Part shown: piece by piece, positions 42,816 to 54,069 of the stretch | How the letters are laid out: each line of letters begins with the position of its first letter | Numbering within the stretch: the first letter of the stretch is position 1 | Origin: Isoetes taiwanensis | Lineage: Eukaryota > Streptophyta > Lycopodiopsida > Isoetales > Isoetaceae | DNA length: 64,000 nucleotides | Reading direction: 5' to 3' | NCBI GenBank assembly: GCA_021234155.1 | Contig: JAJEKV010000013.1 | Location: 11,286,202-11,350,201, forward strand | Notes under the pieces: generated by a model | What the model saw: the letters and a program-made list of their open reading frames with translations, nothing else | The model's database searches: none | What the model was told of the DNA's origin: nothing | Position numbers and translations under genes: made by a program

Positions 42816-43939
42816 CGCACTAAGTTGCAGACCTAGCATTGAGTTCACCCAAACCAGCTCCCTCACAAGATAAAAGCTTCGTAAGTCATGTGTACGAAAA
42901 ATTGCTCGAGTTGGACAAAGATTGATAGAAAGAAGCTCATGAAAAACATATGCTAAGCTACTGCCGGCAACAAGTGAGAACAGTGGTATTTTGGTATTGA
43001 CATTGCTCCTTGGCAATGGTTTCAGGAGACATATGGGTTGTTGGATAAAGATATCACTATATGGGCTTATGTAGCAAGTGCTCTTCCTCTAATTAAGAAG
43101 GTGGGTACCAAGAGATGCTGGAACTTTGTTCAAGGTATTAAAGAAGGCAAGAAGCTAGTAAGTTCATGTTACAGATTGCTTACCTCCTCAAGTACTTTAT
43201 CACCTTCTCGAAAATGGCACTTACAGACTTTGCCTTCTCAATGGCAATCCATCTGGAACCTTGTTTGGTCTAAATATAATCCTCCAAAGGTAAATATTCT
43301 ACTTTGGCAGGTGATTCATCGCTCTTTGAGAGTTAATCAGATAGTTCATCGCTTTAAGCCGGGAGTAAGCCCACTTTGCCCAATGTGTGAGCGGTGCATT
43401 GAAACATTGGAGCACTGTTTATATTTGTGTGCAGCCGAGTAGTCTTAGGTCCCGGCCGCATTCTCTTTTTGGAGTATCTTTGGATAGTCAAGACTTTCTT
43501 TTGGTATTTATCCAAATCGCTTGACCGCTTCTAAAAGGATTGCATTTCACATGGCAAAGTCTTGGCTAATATGGAGTGTATGGAAGCGAAGGCGAAGAAA
43601 GGTCTTTTATAATAAGCGTATTTCTTCTCAGGTGGTGCTTCAAGAAATTCGTAAGAAGTTGTATAATTGCTTTCAGATCTCCAATTGGCCTGATCGTATT
43701 AAAATTCCAATATGGAGTGATCATCTAAAAGTGATTGATGCTTCAGGGACATTTCTTACTTCTGGAAGTACTTTGTAATATTTTGAGTGTATAATATGAA
43801 GTAAAACACGTTCTTCAAAAAAAAAACAAGTGGAGAACCTAAAAGGGAAAGAACTGAGGGATTGAGATTTAACAAAGCTAAAAGCTTTCCCTTTTGAAGA
43901 AATATTGCACATCCTGCTATAGACATGTCATGGTCTTGT
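42816..43939 (-). pseudogene. Exon of unrecognised host gene, split by a LINE
   Basis: On minus the exon begins after TTTTTGCAG (43940) and ends before GTGAGTTAC (42815). Leaving out the LINE (42982-43825) and one duplication copy yields 267 bases, or 89 codons, open throughout. It reads D-M-S-I-A-G-C-A-I-F-L-Q-K-G-K-L, then V-L-S-L-L-G-S-P-L-V before the insertion. After it come Y-V-F-H-E-L-L-S-I-N-L and H-D-L-R-S-F-Y-L-V-R-E-L. The composition is that of a helical, leucine-rich soluble protein. I do not recognise the family. The insertion must disrupt the transcript unless it is spliced out. Confidence 0.55.
42982..43825 (+). mobile_element. LINE-E: 5'-truncated L1 LINE inside an exon
   Basis: It encodes the ORF2 C-terminus on plus: W-N-L-V-W-S-K-Y-N-P-P-K-V-N-I-L-L-W-Q, then C-P-M-C-E-R-C-I-E-T-L-E-H-C-L-Y-L-C (the zinc-binding C/H cluster, intact) and W-L-I-W-S-V-W-K-R-R-R-R-K-V-F. 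The stop after F-L-T-S-G-S-T-L is at 43776-43778, followed by a short 3' UTR and poly(A) (43817-43825). Flanks ACAAGTGAGAAC (42970-42981) and ACAAGTGGAGAAC (43826-43838) are the target duplication with one base difference. It is truncated at 5', as is usual. One frameshift near 43440. Confidence 0.9.
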
Positions 43940-44883
43940 CTGCAAAAAGTCAAAGAGCAAGGACAATAATATGATGCCGCATGTACATTCCTGCCTGCCA
44001 TTCTAAAGGTTTTAAAACATTCTTTTACTTACCTCTCCTGTAAATTAGACAAAGATGTTGCATCAGGAGCTTACACAACTTCCTAGCTTCGAGTCTATCC
44101 CTAGCTAGTGCCTGGCTGTCCAAAGCCAATGCCAGATTGTTGCATTGTGCCATTTCTAAACAGAGCTACGAAGTCGAAACAGAGCTACCTAAACAGAGCT
44201 ACGGATCCTAAATACTTAGCCACGAATTCCAAACAGAGCTACGAGTTTTCAATGACTGTGTTTTCAGTGCCGTCTATCACAAAAAAACAAAGTATCATTG
44301 CTTTCAAAGTGCTTACTGACACTGCTGCAATAAACTGCCATAGCATAAGCAAAATAATTCCAGAGATAAAACAAAAATACTTCTTCTTCTTCTTCTACTA
44401 GAATCTTGCATTTCGGAAATAAGCGCCATAGAAAAATAAGCAAGGTTATCTTGTATGTAGCTCCAGATCTGCAAAGAAACTCAAAAAATAAGTAAAAATA
44501 GGCGAACAACTAATGCGCCAGTGCCAAAATGGATCACGTGCCACTAATCATGCAGGAAAAACGCCTGCGCCAAAGATTACAACTAAAACAACACGAAAAA
44601 TAAAAAAAATGATCCAAGAAACTGATCATTTTGCGCAGAAGACCTGTACAACCACTGCAAATCTCAAGCAAGCACAAGAAAATGGCAGAAACGTGAAAAT
44701 GGATCCACTGATGCAAAAAGATCATGCAGTCAACGCCGAAAATGACAAGGCGCCACTAATCAAGCAACAAACAAGAGCTAGCGCCAACTTCGCACGCAAT
44801 TTCAGAATTACACAACTTTAAGAAAAGGTACGATCTAGAAAATTCTTCCTGTTTGACTAGAATATTCATCTATAGTTCTGCCT
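43940..44883. other. No gene assigned; ACAGAGCTAC repeats
   Basis: This is the intron and further 5' region of the host gene on minus. A coding-like trace is seen at about 44480-44320 minus. AAACAGAGCTAC occurs four times at 44158-44242. A 102-codon plus-strand frame at 44513-44821 is Lys/Thr/Asn-rich and has no motif; probably chance. Confidence 0.4.
44158..44242. repeat. Four copies of AAACAGAGCTAC
   Basis: Copies begin at about 44158, 44177, 44191 and 44231 with irregular spacing, interleaved with GAAGTCG and GGATCCTAAATAC. Confidence 0.9.
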
Positions 44884-44892
44884 AAACATTTA
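44884..44892. repeat. 9-bp target-site duplication, left
   Basis: AAACATTTA, identical to 54935-54943. A 9-bp duplication is the hallmark length for Mutator-superfamily elements. Confidence 0.85.
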
Positions 44893-44919
44893 GCGTCGAA
44901 ATATTTTTACCCCGGTTAT

Positions 44920-45445
44920 TGTGATTCCATCGCAAGATATTCCTTTGCCGTTAATCACGAAGCCCGGGAAACTGGTCCGCTCGGGCGACTTCAGAATCGC
45001 ATTAATCGACAACGCCACGCGATGCTTTCCGACGATCCCGCCCGTCGGTCAACCGGTCTATCCGCCGCCGGTTTCAAACCTTCCGGGCTGAATCACCACG
45101 GGTAGAAACCGCCGGATAGAATCACAACTCTTGTATTCAACTAGAAGGAATCACGACCTTAGATATACCGCTGAATCACTAAATCGATTCCACTAGAAGG
45201 AATCACCCCGACGCTGATTCTCGCTAGATGGAATCACCACATAGAGATTCCTCGGGATGGAATCACGCTTTTTGATTCCCCATTTCGACGTAATCACAAC
45301 CGTAGGATACCGCATCGCGGAATCACCAAATTCTCGATTCCAAATGTAAGGAATCACGCCAACGCGATTCTCGCAAGATGGAATCACATTCGCGGATATT
45401 CAACTCGTGGAATCACGACATGAAGATGGGGGGGACTAATCACGG
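44920..45445. repeat. Left subterminal GGAATCAC cluster
   Basis: About twenty copies of GATTCC or GGAATCAC alternate at 15-25 base intervals, often as ATTCC(N5-10)GGAATCAC, as in GATTCCTCGGGATGGAATCA. In this cluster the GGAATCAC orientation dominates on plus. Confidence 0.9.
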
Positions 45446-45632
45446 TTTTTGATTTTCCATTCGACGAATCATCAAGAAATGGGTGACGATCCCGACCGCT
45501 TCAATTTGTCGTGGACGATCCCCGACCGCCGATTTGTCGTGGATATTTTGGCTATTTTAATTATGTCCTAGGGATATTTTGAATTCGGGCGACTCATAAT
45601 TATCACCGCATACACCGGTACTCGACAATGTC

Positions 45633-46211
45633 ATGATTGAAGCCGCCCGCGTATCATCGCCCCTCCACGTCAAGCCCTTGCATGAACTGCGCCCATTCGA
45701 AGGAATCACACCAAATTTCCCTTTCTATCTTTCAAACATTCGCTTTTTCGAAGTTCGTTCGGCGGGCACTTACGCTAGCGCCCAACATACGATTTCTCAA
45801 CTCCGTTCGGGCGCTCCGTTCTTCCGGGCCCGTTCTCGCGAAGGCCCTGTTCTTGTGTTTTATCGCCTCAACCGCTTCCGTGATGGCGCAGAAGTCTTGA
45901 AAAAACCAGTGGAGAACTTCCGTGTTGAACTGATGCAAATTCGCTTTTGTGTTCCTCGTGGAACAATCCCTTGCAAGAAGAGCCTCTTGATTTGGGAGGT
46001 GGACTCCCCCTCCGGTAAAGGCTTTTGCAGTTCAGGGTTTTGGGCGGTACCGCAGCGCAGTGTGGAGCGCGAACCGGATTCTCCTGACTCGCTCGCGGCT
46101 AAGCTCATTGCTCAAGCTTCTCAGATTTTCCCAAATATTTGGGGTTGCAGATGCCCGCCAAATGTCCTGCTCCAAAGGCCTCAAGAGGATGTTGATTGCA
46201 AAGATGCGTAA
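45633..46211 (+). CDS. Unrecognised 192-aa ORF in the MULE
   Basis: The longest open plus-strand frame in the left part of the element; the ATG at 45633 follows about 190 bases without repeats. The product is mixed alpha/beta in character with no transmembrane segment. Visible stretches are F-Y-L-S-N-I-R-F-F-E-V-R, V-L-V-F-Y-R-L-N-R-F-R-D-G and V-E-L-M-Q-I-R-F-C-V-P-R. I recognise no domain. The region is more GC-rich than the rest of the element, which would fit a captured gene (Pack-type cargo) or the second gene of an autonomous MULE. Overlapping frames on minus exist, so the strand is inferred from length and continuity with further plus-strand ORFs downstream. Confidence 0.35.
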   Translation: MIEAARVSSPLHVKPLHELRPFEGITPNFPFYLSNIRFFEVRSAGTYASAQHTISQLRSGAPFFRARSREGPVLVFYRLNRFRDGAEVLKKPVENFRVELMQIRFCVPRGTIPCKKSLLIWEVDSPSGKGFCSSGFWAVPQRSVEREPDSPDSLAAKLIAQASQIFPNIWGCRCPPNVLLQRPQEDVDCKDA

Positions 46212-46531
46212 GCAAAGATAGAGTGCGAACCGGATTTATGCAAATGATGCCATGGAAAACGCCCCCGAGAATCCCTAAACATGGCGTAAATTCCCAACCT
46301 GAAATTGGCGCGGTGATGGTCGGTGGTACCGCCAATTCGACAACCGCGGATCGGTTACTCCAAGAAGTGGGATTTGGAAATCCACTGTGTTAGCCAAGCA
46401 CAACATGTCCGGGATTACAAGTCGCCAAAGAAGAATTCGGGAAGGAAACCCAATGCCCCGAAAGTTAGCTAAGAAGAAGAGGGATTTTCAATTGGTGCAA
46501 ACAAGAAAATGAGTGTAGATGAGGATTACCC

Positions 46532-47890
46532 GTGGCAACACAACTCGAGACGGATTTTGGCAAGGGGCCGGCGCAGGTCAAGCCATGGCGAGGAGCAAAT
46601 AGAGCATGGGATTCTCAAACCGGCAAACAAGGCCGCTTTGGGTCATGCAAAGCCAGGGAGATAAGGGGATGGTGGAGGAGAGTTTGGAGGAACGTAAGAG
46701 GGCAAGCAATAAGAAATAACATTGCTAGAAGGTTCAATGTTACCGTTGAAGAGTTGAGGGTCGACATGTCTTTGGCTAGAGAGCGTGAACAGTCGACCGA
46801 GATGATTTCAAGATGGAAGTCGCATGAAGCGAGGGGGAATTTCCATCCCCCTCCCAAAAGAACATGCAAGCTCCCTGGCCCCTGGCCGGTGGGAAGCTTC
46901 GAAAAACACCCGTGAAAAAGAGGGGTGCAAATAAAACGTAAGATTGCATAGCTCCTAATCACATTGTTTTTGAGACGCCCGCCTACATTCGTGGTCTCAA
47001 GGCTGATGCTATTCAAACAAAGAAGTCTTCCCCGACCCCTCTCGCCATTCCGGGAAGAGGAGGGGACAATTATTGAGATTCCCATGATGCATAGACCGGA
47101 GGCTTACATTTTTTATTCTCGTTTTTGCTTACCAAACGTGCCTTGTTTCCGTGAATTGGACCGTAATTTTACATTCAAGTATCCACTAACAACCAAAGAC
47201 AAAGTTAATTCGAGTAGGGAAAAAAAATCGGCAAAGATCCGAATTTCGGATCTATGCCAATTTTGCCCTGTGTTTTCATGGCGATTCTGGTGTAGAAGAC
47301 GATGTGGATCGCAGAATCAACGAGGAATGCGTTGGTGCCTATCTTCTCAGAAGTTCAAAGCTGATTTTTCGCTTGGTTTGACAATATCATTCATCGATCA
47401 GAGAATGCCCCTTCACAGAGCCTTAATTCATGCCATCCCCCGTAATAAGAGGTGCCAAAGATGTTTTCATCCATCCCGCCTTCGGCCTCTTCTTGCAAAA
47501 CTCTTTGGAGGGTCGGGCCAGTGCCTATGAAATTTTCAGTAATCTAATCCCACCCAAACCTTTTAGCAAAGCAGAATTGGCGGATGCAAAATGTCGGTTT
47601 CTACTACTTCCCGCTTATGAGCGTGTATACAATTCGATTTCGAGTTAACGTGTAGGCCATTGGATTTCATAAACTTGTTTTGCAAAGAACCATCGAGCCT
47701 CGTTTATATTGGTATCCAACGAAGAGGCAAGCCGGAGGCTTCAAACCCCGTGCCCTCGTGGTGTCATGATCCGATTCAATGGCGACATGCACTCCAACTT
47801 AAGATCTTTCGCGACCATGTAAGATCAATTTTACGTGCCTATGAGATCGAATTTGCCTTCCCCGATTGCTATGTTTATGCCGGGCCATAG
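46532..47890 (+). pseudogene. Further plus-strand ORF series in the MULE
   Basis: Frames at 46532-46915, 46964-47530, 47430-47648 and 47660-47890 follow each other on plus with overlaps that suggest one-base shifts. Readable stretches include F-N-V-T-V-E-E-L-R-V-D-M-S-L-A, P-A-F-G-L-F-L-Q-N-S-L-E-G-R-A-S and L-Q-L-K-I-F-R-D-H-V-R-S-I-L-R. No domain is recognised. Taken with 45633-46211 they could be one long broken or spliced gene transcribed towards the transposase. Confidence 0.3.
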
Positions 47891-49217
47891 CGCACATTAT
47901 GAAGAGATGGAATTTTGAATCCACAAGCCTTCACAATGCCCCCGTGTTCCCTTGAATGTGCCCCAGCCAGAGAACACCTGTGATTGTGGGATATACACAA
48001 TTTATTTTGTGAAGAGGTTCTTGCCGGACATTTGCAACTCAAAGATCATTCTGCGGAGTGTTATGTATGCAATTTTTACTTAATTTCGCGGATGTTTCAT
48101 TCTAAACTTCGGCGCTTATGGGTCATTGACACATCCAAATGGTTTGGGCGAGGGAAATCGACATGACAAGGTTGACATTTCTTTGTCATGCTACTGAAGT
48201 TATTTGATCAAGGCCCAAAGAAAGGAAAAGCACATTTCATCTACCCCGGGGAGATTGGACCGAGGGAGGGTGGCTTGGTTACCCGCCCGAGGAAAAATGG
48301 CCCATGATTTCAACCTTGCTATTGTACGGTGGAACGAAAATTCCCAGCTTTGCCGGTTTTAATTCCCACACCATCGTGATATGATCCGATGAAGTTTTTG
48401 AATCAATTTGAAAGATTTTGGGAGGGGAACTTTTTGAATTTGAATTTGAGTTGCATGCTCGATTCCTCTCGCGGAATCACACCACGGTGATTCCAAACCG
48501 TGGAATCACCTACATGGTGCGCCCACTGTAGAATCACACCGCCGCGGATTCAACTCCGTGGAATCACTGTGATGTTATTCCATACCGCGGAATCACATTT
48601 ACGCTTATTCTTTCCCGTGGAATCACAAGGTCGTGGTTTCATAATTTAATCATCATTGCGCCGAAGCCGGTGACGGAGCGGCGTCGACATTTAATAAATG
48701 CCAAGCCGCCGCCATCTATTGCCCTCACTACTAGGATTTGTGCCGTGATCGGCCGACGCGGACGCTCACTTAATGCCGTGGTGCCACGCTGGCCCCTACA
48801 CCGACAAATAATTTAGTCCTTCACCGCATGGATTCGCGCCAAACCGGGTGACGCTGACGCCGACGAATGTCGTGGCCACGCTGGCCCCTAGACCGACATA
48901 AAGAAATTTAGCCGAGTCGGTGATTCCGTCGGGCGGAATTTCTGAGTCCCCGACCGGACAAGCTTTCGGGCGCTTCCAATTCAATCATATGTTTTGGTTT
49001 TGGTGCTTAGCTCCAGCTCCGCCGCCGATCCGATTGTTAGGCCATATCCTTGCGATAGTTCCCGTGGTTTCCGTGGTTCGGTAAGGAATTTCGCTTCTTT
49101 CCCGTGGTTCGGTAAGGAATTTCTTTGTTCCGCTTTTCACCGCTTCTAACATCGATTTGTCGGGCTTCTAGAATGGCGACCGCCCACCAATTGTTATAGA
49201 GGACGGGTTTCTCATGA
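47891..49217. other. MULE interior, second repeat cluster, no gene
   Basis: This holds the GGAATCAC cluster at 48465-48650. It also has a GC-rich stretch (48650-49140) with a local duplication of TTCCCGTGGTTCGGTAAGGA (about 49060-49120). Confidence 0.5.
48465..48650. repeat. Internal GGAATCAC cluster
   Basis: About a dozen GGAATCAC/GATTCC words with the same spacing as at the left end. Confidence 0.85.
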
Positions 49218-49729
49218 TTGATCTTCGTTTCTTGGATATTTCCACAACTGCAGCTTTCGAGCCCGCAGGATCGCCTTCAAGCCTTGGCCGCCAAAGAGGT
49301 CCCGCCGTTTGGCCGCCATACCGAGGCAAGAGGGTGGGCGATGCGTGAGGGTGCCTTTGAGGAAATCCAATGGCTCAAAAATTCGAAGTTAAAGTATCTA
49401 GGGTTCCGTAATTCCCGGGTCACGAAGAATGTGACGGTGATTGGGCCAAGAATTTGTTTGCATTTCTTCATTCAACCGTAAGCTTTATCGCATGCGGATG
49501 TCCAGGTCCATCGAAGGCTTCCAAGGACGCGTTTGAGTTCGATGAACCAGAAGATGACGACTTCGTGTTTCCCGTTGCCTGCTGCAAAGACCCATCAACC
49601 GGTCGAACTAACTGGACCAGCGTGAAGGTAAGCCATCTGCGCCTCTTGCTTCACGATTTTTCTTTTTTGCTGGATGTAACTAATTGCATGTTTGATCCGG
49701 AGGGAAGTTCCCACACCTCCAACGGCTAG
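49218..49729 (+). other. Coding-like plus-strand segment in the MULE
   Basis: Two overlapping frames (49218-49481, 49454-49729) give an acidic stretch, F-D-E-P-E-D-D-D-F-V-F-P, then C-C-K-D-P-S-T-G-R-T-N-W-T ending next to a GTAAGC donor at 49628. This looks like an exon end. The function is unknown. Confidence 0.3.
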
Positions 49730-50024
49730 GCTGGCGATAACGAATGAAGCGTATTAATCGTCTTCTTTCTGGCAGTTTCCTTTTGAGCATCGATACATGT
49801 CTGAGAATCACTGTCTGTTAAACCCTGGTGTTTCTTTTTTTGGTTGAACCCTGCTGTTAAACCCTGTCCGTTTAACACTGCTGTTTTTTTTTGGTGCGAC
49901 GCTTATTTATAAATATGAATCGAGATTATGGCTGTTCAATGTGCAAGTGTTAGTACCTCCAGTATCATGCTTCCATGTTTCTGGCTGTGATTCCATACGC
50001 AGGATTTAACGTGATTCCATACGC

Positions 50025-50650
50025 AGTATAAACGTGATATACATGGGAGTATTTATACAGATAGTATTATACATAGAGTATTGTCTACATGCTTCGAGTA
50101 CTTCTACACAGAGTATTAATATACTATGTTTTTTTACACTAGTATTTATACTCTTGGTATTTTCTACACATGGTATTTATACGTTTAGTATTTTATACAG
50201 ATAGTATTCAAATGTATACTCCTTTGCAGATTTATACAGAGTATTTCTACACATGGTATTTATACACAGAGTATTTATACTTACGGTATTTTCTACACAT
50301 GGTATTTATACGTTTAGTATTTTATACAGATAGTATCCAAACCTATAGTAATTTGCAGATTGTGTGTTTGTACTCATAGTATATATACGTATAGTATTTT
50401 GCATAGTATTTATACGTCGAGTATTTATTTACCACCATTCACACAAATACTGTCATAACAGGGTATTTCTACACAGTATTTCTACGCAGGGTATTTATAC
50501 ACAGAGTACACATAAGAGTATTCATACATTCTGTGATTGTGCATGGAGTGTTTATACGTTGTGTATTTGGCCACAAAGTATCTATATACATAGTATTCTG
50601 TGCATTGAGTATCTATATGCATAGTATTCTACTCATATTGTGCAAAACTC
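50025..50650. repeat. AT-rich array of GTATTTATAC-type units
   Basis: GTATTTATAC, GTATTTTCTACACATGGTAT and similar words repeat every 15-25 bases for about 600 bases. A related shorter array lies at 51735-51905. Confidence 0.9.
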
Positions 50651-51489
50651 ATCAAAAATTACAATATGTACATTCACAATATGCATAGAATTTGAAGCCA
50701 TCTTCAGATTGCACATCAATTAACTTAAATCTGTATTCTCATAAGAAGGCGTGCAGCAAGGTAGCTACCAGGAAATAAAAAATCAACAGAACTGTCTGAA
50801 CAAAAACCAAAAAAAGGACGGCCTCCATCATTGATAGTCGCGAGCTATAATCAGAATCGGGAGGGCTCATTTTTCAAGCGTGGTTCATGCAAAGAAGAAT
50901 AAAGAACATTAGTTGCAGCAACAATACAGAACATCAAATGAACAGCGGTGTATGAATCACACCTTGTTGGTAGACCAGTCAACCCTCCCAAAACTTGTGT
51001 CCTTGCAAAGCAGGAACTGGGAAAGCAAATTCACCGGGCCATCCGCTCATCCTTGCACTCCACCTTGCTTTGAACCAGCCAGTAATCTTTGGCGCCGATT
51101 TGAAGCGCATTCTTCCTTCGCAATTCCGCTTCCTTGACGTGAGGCAAACAGATTCTTTGCCCACTCTTCATCAAGCTGCCCGTGCCCGTGGATGTGTGAA
51201 ACGTTGGAAACCTTCACAGAATCCCCCGATGCATTCACAACCCTCGGCCCCAAGGTATGGCGATAGGAATGGGCTGGACGCCTACTAATGCTCGATTTCA
51301 CGAGGCGCCTCCGGCATTCTCGAAGCCCGCAATCTTTCGGGCCTCCAGAAAAACCGAGGTCCACCACTAGGACTGGCCGAGTATGGCTACCGGGGGCGGT
51401 GGCCATGTCGGAACGCATTTAAGATCGGGCGCCAGCAGAGCCGCCTTCCGTGAGAATTATGAGTGAATACTAAGAGGATGAGGCTGGTC
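50651..51489. other. MULE interior, possible 3' part of transposase gene
   Basis: A minus-strand frame (51418-51047) includes L-D-E-E-W-A-K-N-L-F-A-S-R and an Arg-rich stretch. It might be a terminal exon of the transposase gene. The evidence is only strand and position. Confidence 0.25.
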
Positions 51490-51710
51490 CGATGCCCAAG
51501 GTTGATTCTGTGGGGTGGAATCACCACCTGTGATTCCGTTTAGTGGAATCACCACATTATGCGCGCCGGGTTGTCCGCCCTTCCGAATGGCGCATTAACC
51601 GACTTGACATCCGACTTGAAGGAGCATGCCGCTGCGGCATGCAATGATGGCGGAAGGGATTCCATCCGGTGGAATCACCGTTGGTGATTCCACCGGACAG
51701 TTGACGACTT
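51490..51710. repeat. Internal GGAATCAC/GTGATTCC cluster
   Basis: This includes perfect hairpin-like pairs such as TCCGGTGGAATCACCG...GTGATTCCACCGGA (51665-51700). Confidence 0.85.
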
Positions 51711-51734
51711 TAGGGATTTCTTTCGACCATTGTG

Positions 51735-51905
51735 GTTTTACAAAATAGAGTGCTTATACATAGAGTATTAATACATTGTGTATTTGTACACAGAGTATTT
51801 ATACTTATAGTATTTTGTACACATGGTATTTATACGAGTAGTTTTACAAAATAGAGTACTTATACATAGAGTTTTAATACATTGTGTATTTGTACACATG
51901 CGCCT
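51735..51905. repeat. Second GTATTTATAC array
   Basis: AGAGTATTTATACTT-like and TACATTGTGTATTTGTACAC units; a 58-base stretch (about 51736-51795) recurs imperfectly at 51840-51900. Confidence 0.85.
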
Positions 51906-54043
51906 CGCCCCTCGAATAGCCGATTCTATAATTTTCTCTTGTGATGTGTTTATGACAAAACCAGCCTCTTTCATCCCCCTGTGTGCTTGTAAATGAAACA
52001 ACGTGGTGTGTTAGTGCACACGTAAATATACAAAATACGTTATCTTTTGCAAATTACCTTGAGTATGTTGTATGTGCCTCAACTTCGTTGAAAAGCATAT
52101 GTAGTAGCCAGTCCATCCTCCTGCCCTTCAGTTGTGATTTGGAGATGCCCAGGCGCATCTTTAGTATCTTGTGCCAACCCTCTATTGCAGCATTGGTTTC
52201 TTGGTTTGAATGGGGGAACATTCTTGTGGCCAACACCCATTCACATATATTATGAGTCCACTCGACTCATGTAGGAGGCCAATCGGGATACTAAGGATAC
52301 TTTCCTTTAAGGGTTTCCAGCTTTCTCAAAGCTTCTACTTTTAAGCGCCTCATTGTAATCCTCTCCATAGTCATTGTTACCTGGGGACACTTGATTCCAT
52401 ACATGATCTCACCCAATTCCTTAAACATTTGGTTCCTTATCTCCTTGTTCTTCACGTTCTTGACTAACCACTTCAACCAGTCTCTTCTCCGTGCGGATGC
52501 AAAGGTTCAAGCGCACGCTTAGGTAAACTGAAGTGTAGAGAGATGCCACATGCTCTTAGAGTGTGCAAAATGAGCCACTTAAAATTGCTCATAGTGGAAA
52601 CATTGTTACCTTTTAATTGCATGTATTTCGGCATCACAAGAATCGGGTGATAAAGCATGAGGGCTTCCAAGTTGAGTCATGGCGTTCAACCCACACTTTC
52701 ATGGCTTCTAGCCATCTTGCAATTGCATCTTTCTTCCGGGAGTTCGTGGATAATCCAAGCCAAAGGCATCCCATTGAAGTACTCATCGAATCCAATGATA
52801 GTGAAGAGGTAGTACTTTTAATGTAAAATAGCAACACAACTTAAGAATGTTAGCAAGGAAGCTAAAATCTTATATGAGCATTGAATTGCAAGAGGTGCAA
52901 CCCTACCTCATCCCGTTTGTCTTGTAGGTGGAGTCAAGACACAATGCCCTATCCTTTCCAAATCTCAACAAGGCTCCTCTTTGGGTGGGAGTCATAACCC
53001 CCAATTGGAAGATGTCACCTTGCTCATAATGGAATACAATGTCAAGGTGTTGTTGCACCCACATATGAGTGCTTGTAGCTTCATCTTCATGCAACTTCCA
53101 AATATTTCGGGTCACTTCCTTCTCAATGTTGTAGATTTCATGCATCTTTAACATGTCATCTCTCGAAAGCCCCTCCAAACCAAGTAGTTCCTTCTTCAAG
53201 CTCACTCTTTCTTGGTGGATATTCATCACCATTCTAGGTGCAATGTAATGCAATAATTTTTGTTTGATCCATTCTCTCTTTTCATCCGTGAGCCACGGAG
53301 CCAGCCTATACCTCAACCCTTTCTCAGCCTAAAGCTTTTACTGGTGCAAATTTGACCTTCTTTGGTTCACATGATCCCATTTTGGTAGGTAATTTGAGTG
53401 GTTTCCGGAAGAAGGTAGAGCTATCTCAAAGTGAAATGACATTGGCATCCCCTTCTAACACTCTCCCCCCTTTGAACCCTCCTCCTCCTAACCCCTGGAG
53501 GAGGAGGTCGATCTTCCACAACATGGGTGTTCCCAGAATTGTCTTGGGGCCCAAAACTACACCAGTACCTGCTTTCCACCATTGAGGATGAATCAGCCAT
53601 GCTTTAATTTCCATGTGTAATCTACAAAACTAAAGAACTGCATACCTTTTCGGAGAAAGATATGTGGGATGCCCGGTTTTGATAGCCCCTTATTCATTTG
53701 AGAGCTTCTTATATAGAAGTTGCGGGGTGCATCCCCATTTTTTGCTCCCCAATGAATGAAAGGGACTCGGGAGGTGGGAATATAGGAAACCCACACCAAT
53801 TGAGTGCCTCCTCCATCCGGATCGGGACCCCGGTGCTCTAGAAGAACCGGGGTGGCAGCCGACTGTGGTCAAAATGCCCTTCTGCAGGGTTTGTTTGCCA
53901 AATCTCTGCTTGCACCTGCCACAAGAAGCGTAATTAGAGCTTAGCCACAACAAAGAGATGGAACTGGAAAGTGTTCCATGCACTTGCCTGCTCAATCTTC
54001 TCTTCGAGGTCCATGACAAGCTCCTCCGAGGACTCCCCGCCAC
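51903..54043 (-). pseudogene. MULE transposase (FAR1/MURA-like), several exons
   Basis: The best block (53316-52903) ends D-R-A-L-C-L-D-S-T-Y-K-T-N-G, the first catalytic Asp of the MULE DDE core, before a GTAGGG donor. After an intron, Y-Y-L-F-T-I-I-G-F-D-E-Y-F-N-G-M-P-L-A-W and W-K-P-S-C-F-I-T then D-S-C-D-A-E-I-H-A-I (second Asp) follow at 52820-52620. The next exon (about 52500-52390) has D-W-L-K-W-L-V-K-N-V-K-N-K-E-I-R-N and ends at a GTAACA donor. A later one (52330-52054) has N-Q-E-T-N-A-A-I-E-G-W-H-K-I-L-K and G-R-R-M-D-W-L-L. N-terminal exons probably lie at 54043-53600. It would cut and integrate the element. One-base shifts near 52745 and 52645 break the frame; no SWIM zinc finger is seen. 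Confidence 0.75.
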
Positions 54044-54069
54044 CGTGGATCGAGGAGTTCAGTGCCAAA

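Noticed and set aside
44513-44821. 102-codon Lys/Thr-rich plus-strand frame
   Set aside because: Low-complexity composition, no motif, and an A-rich sequence that opens frames by chance.
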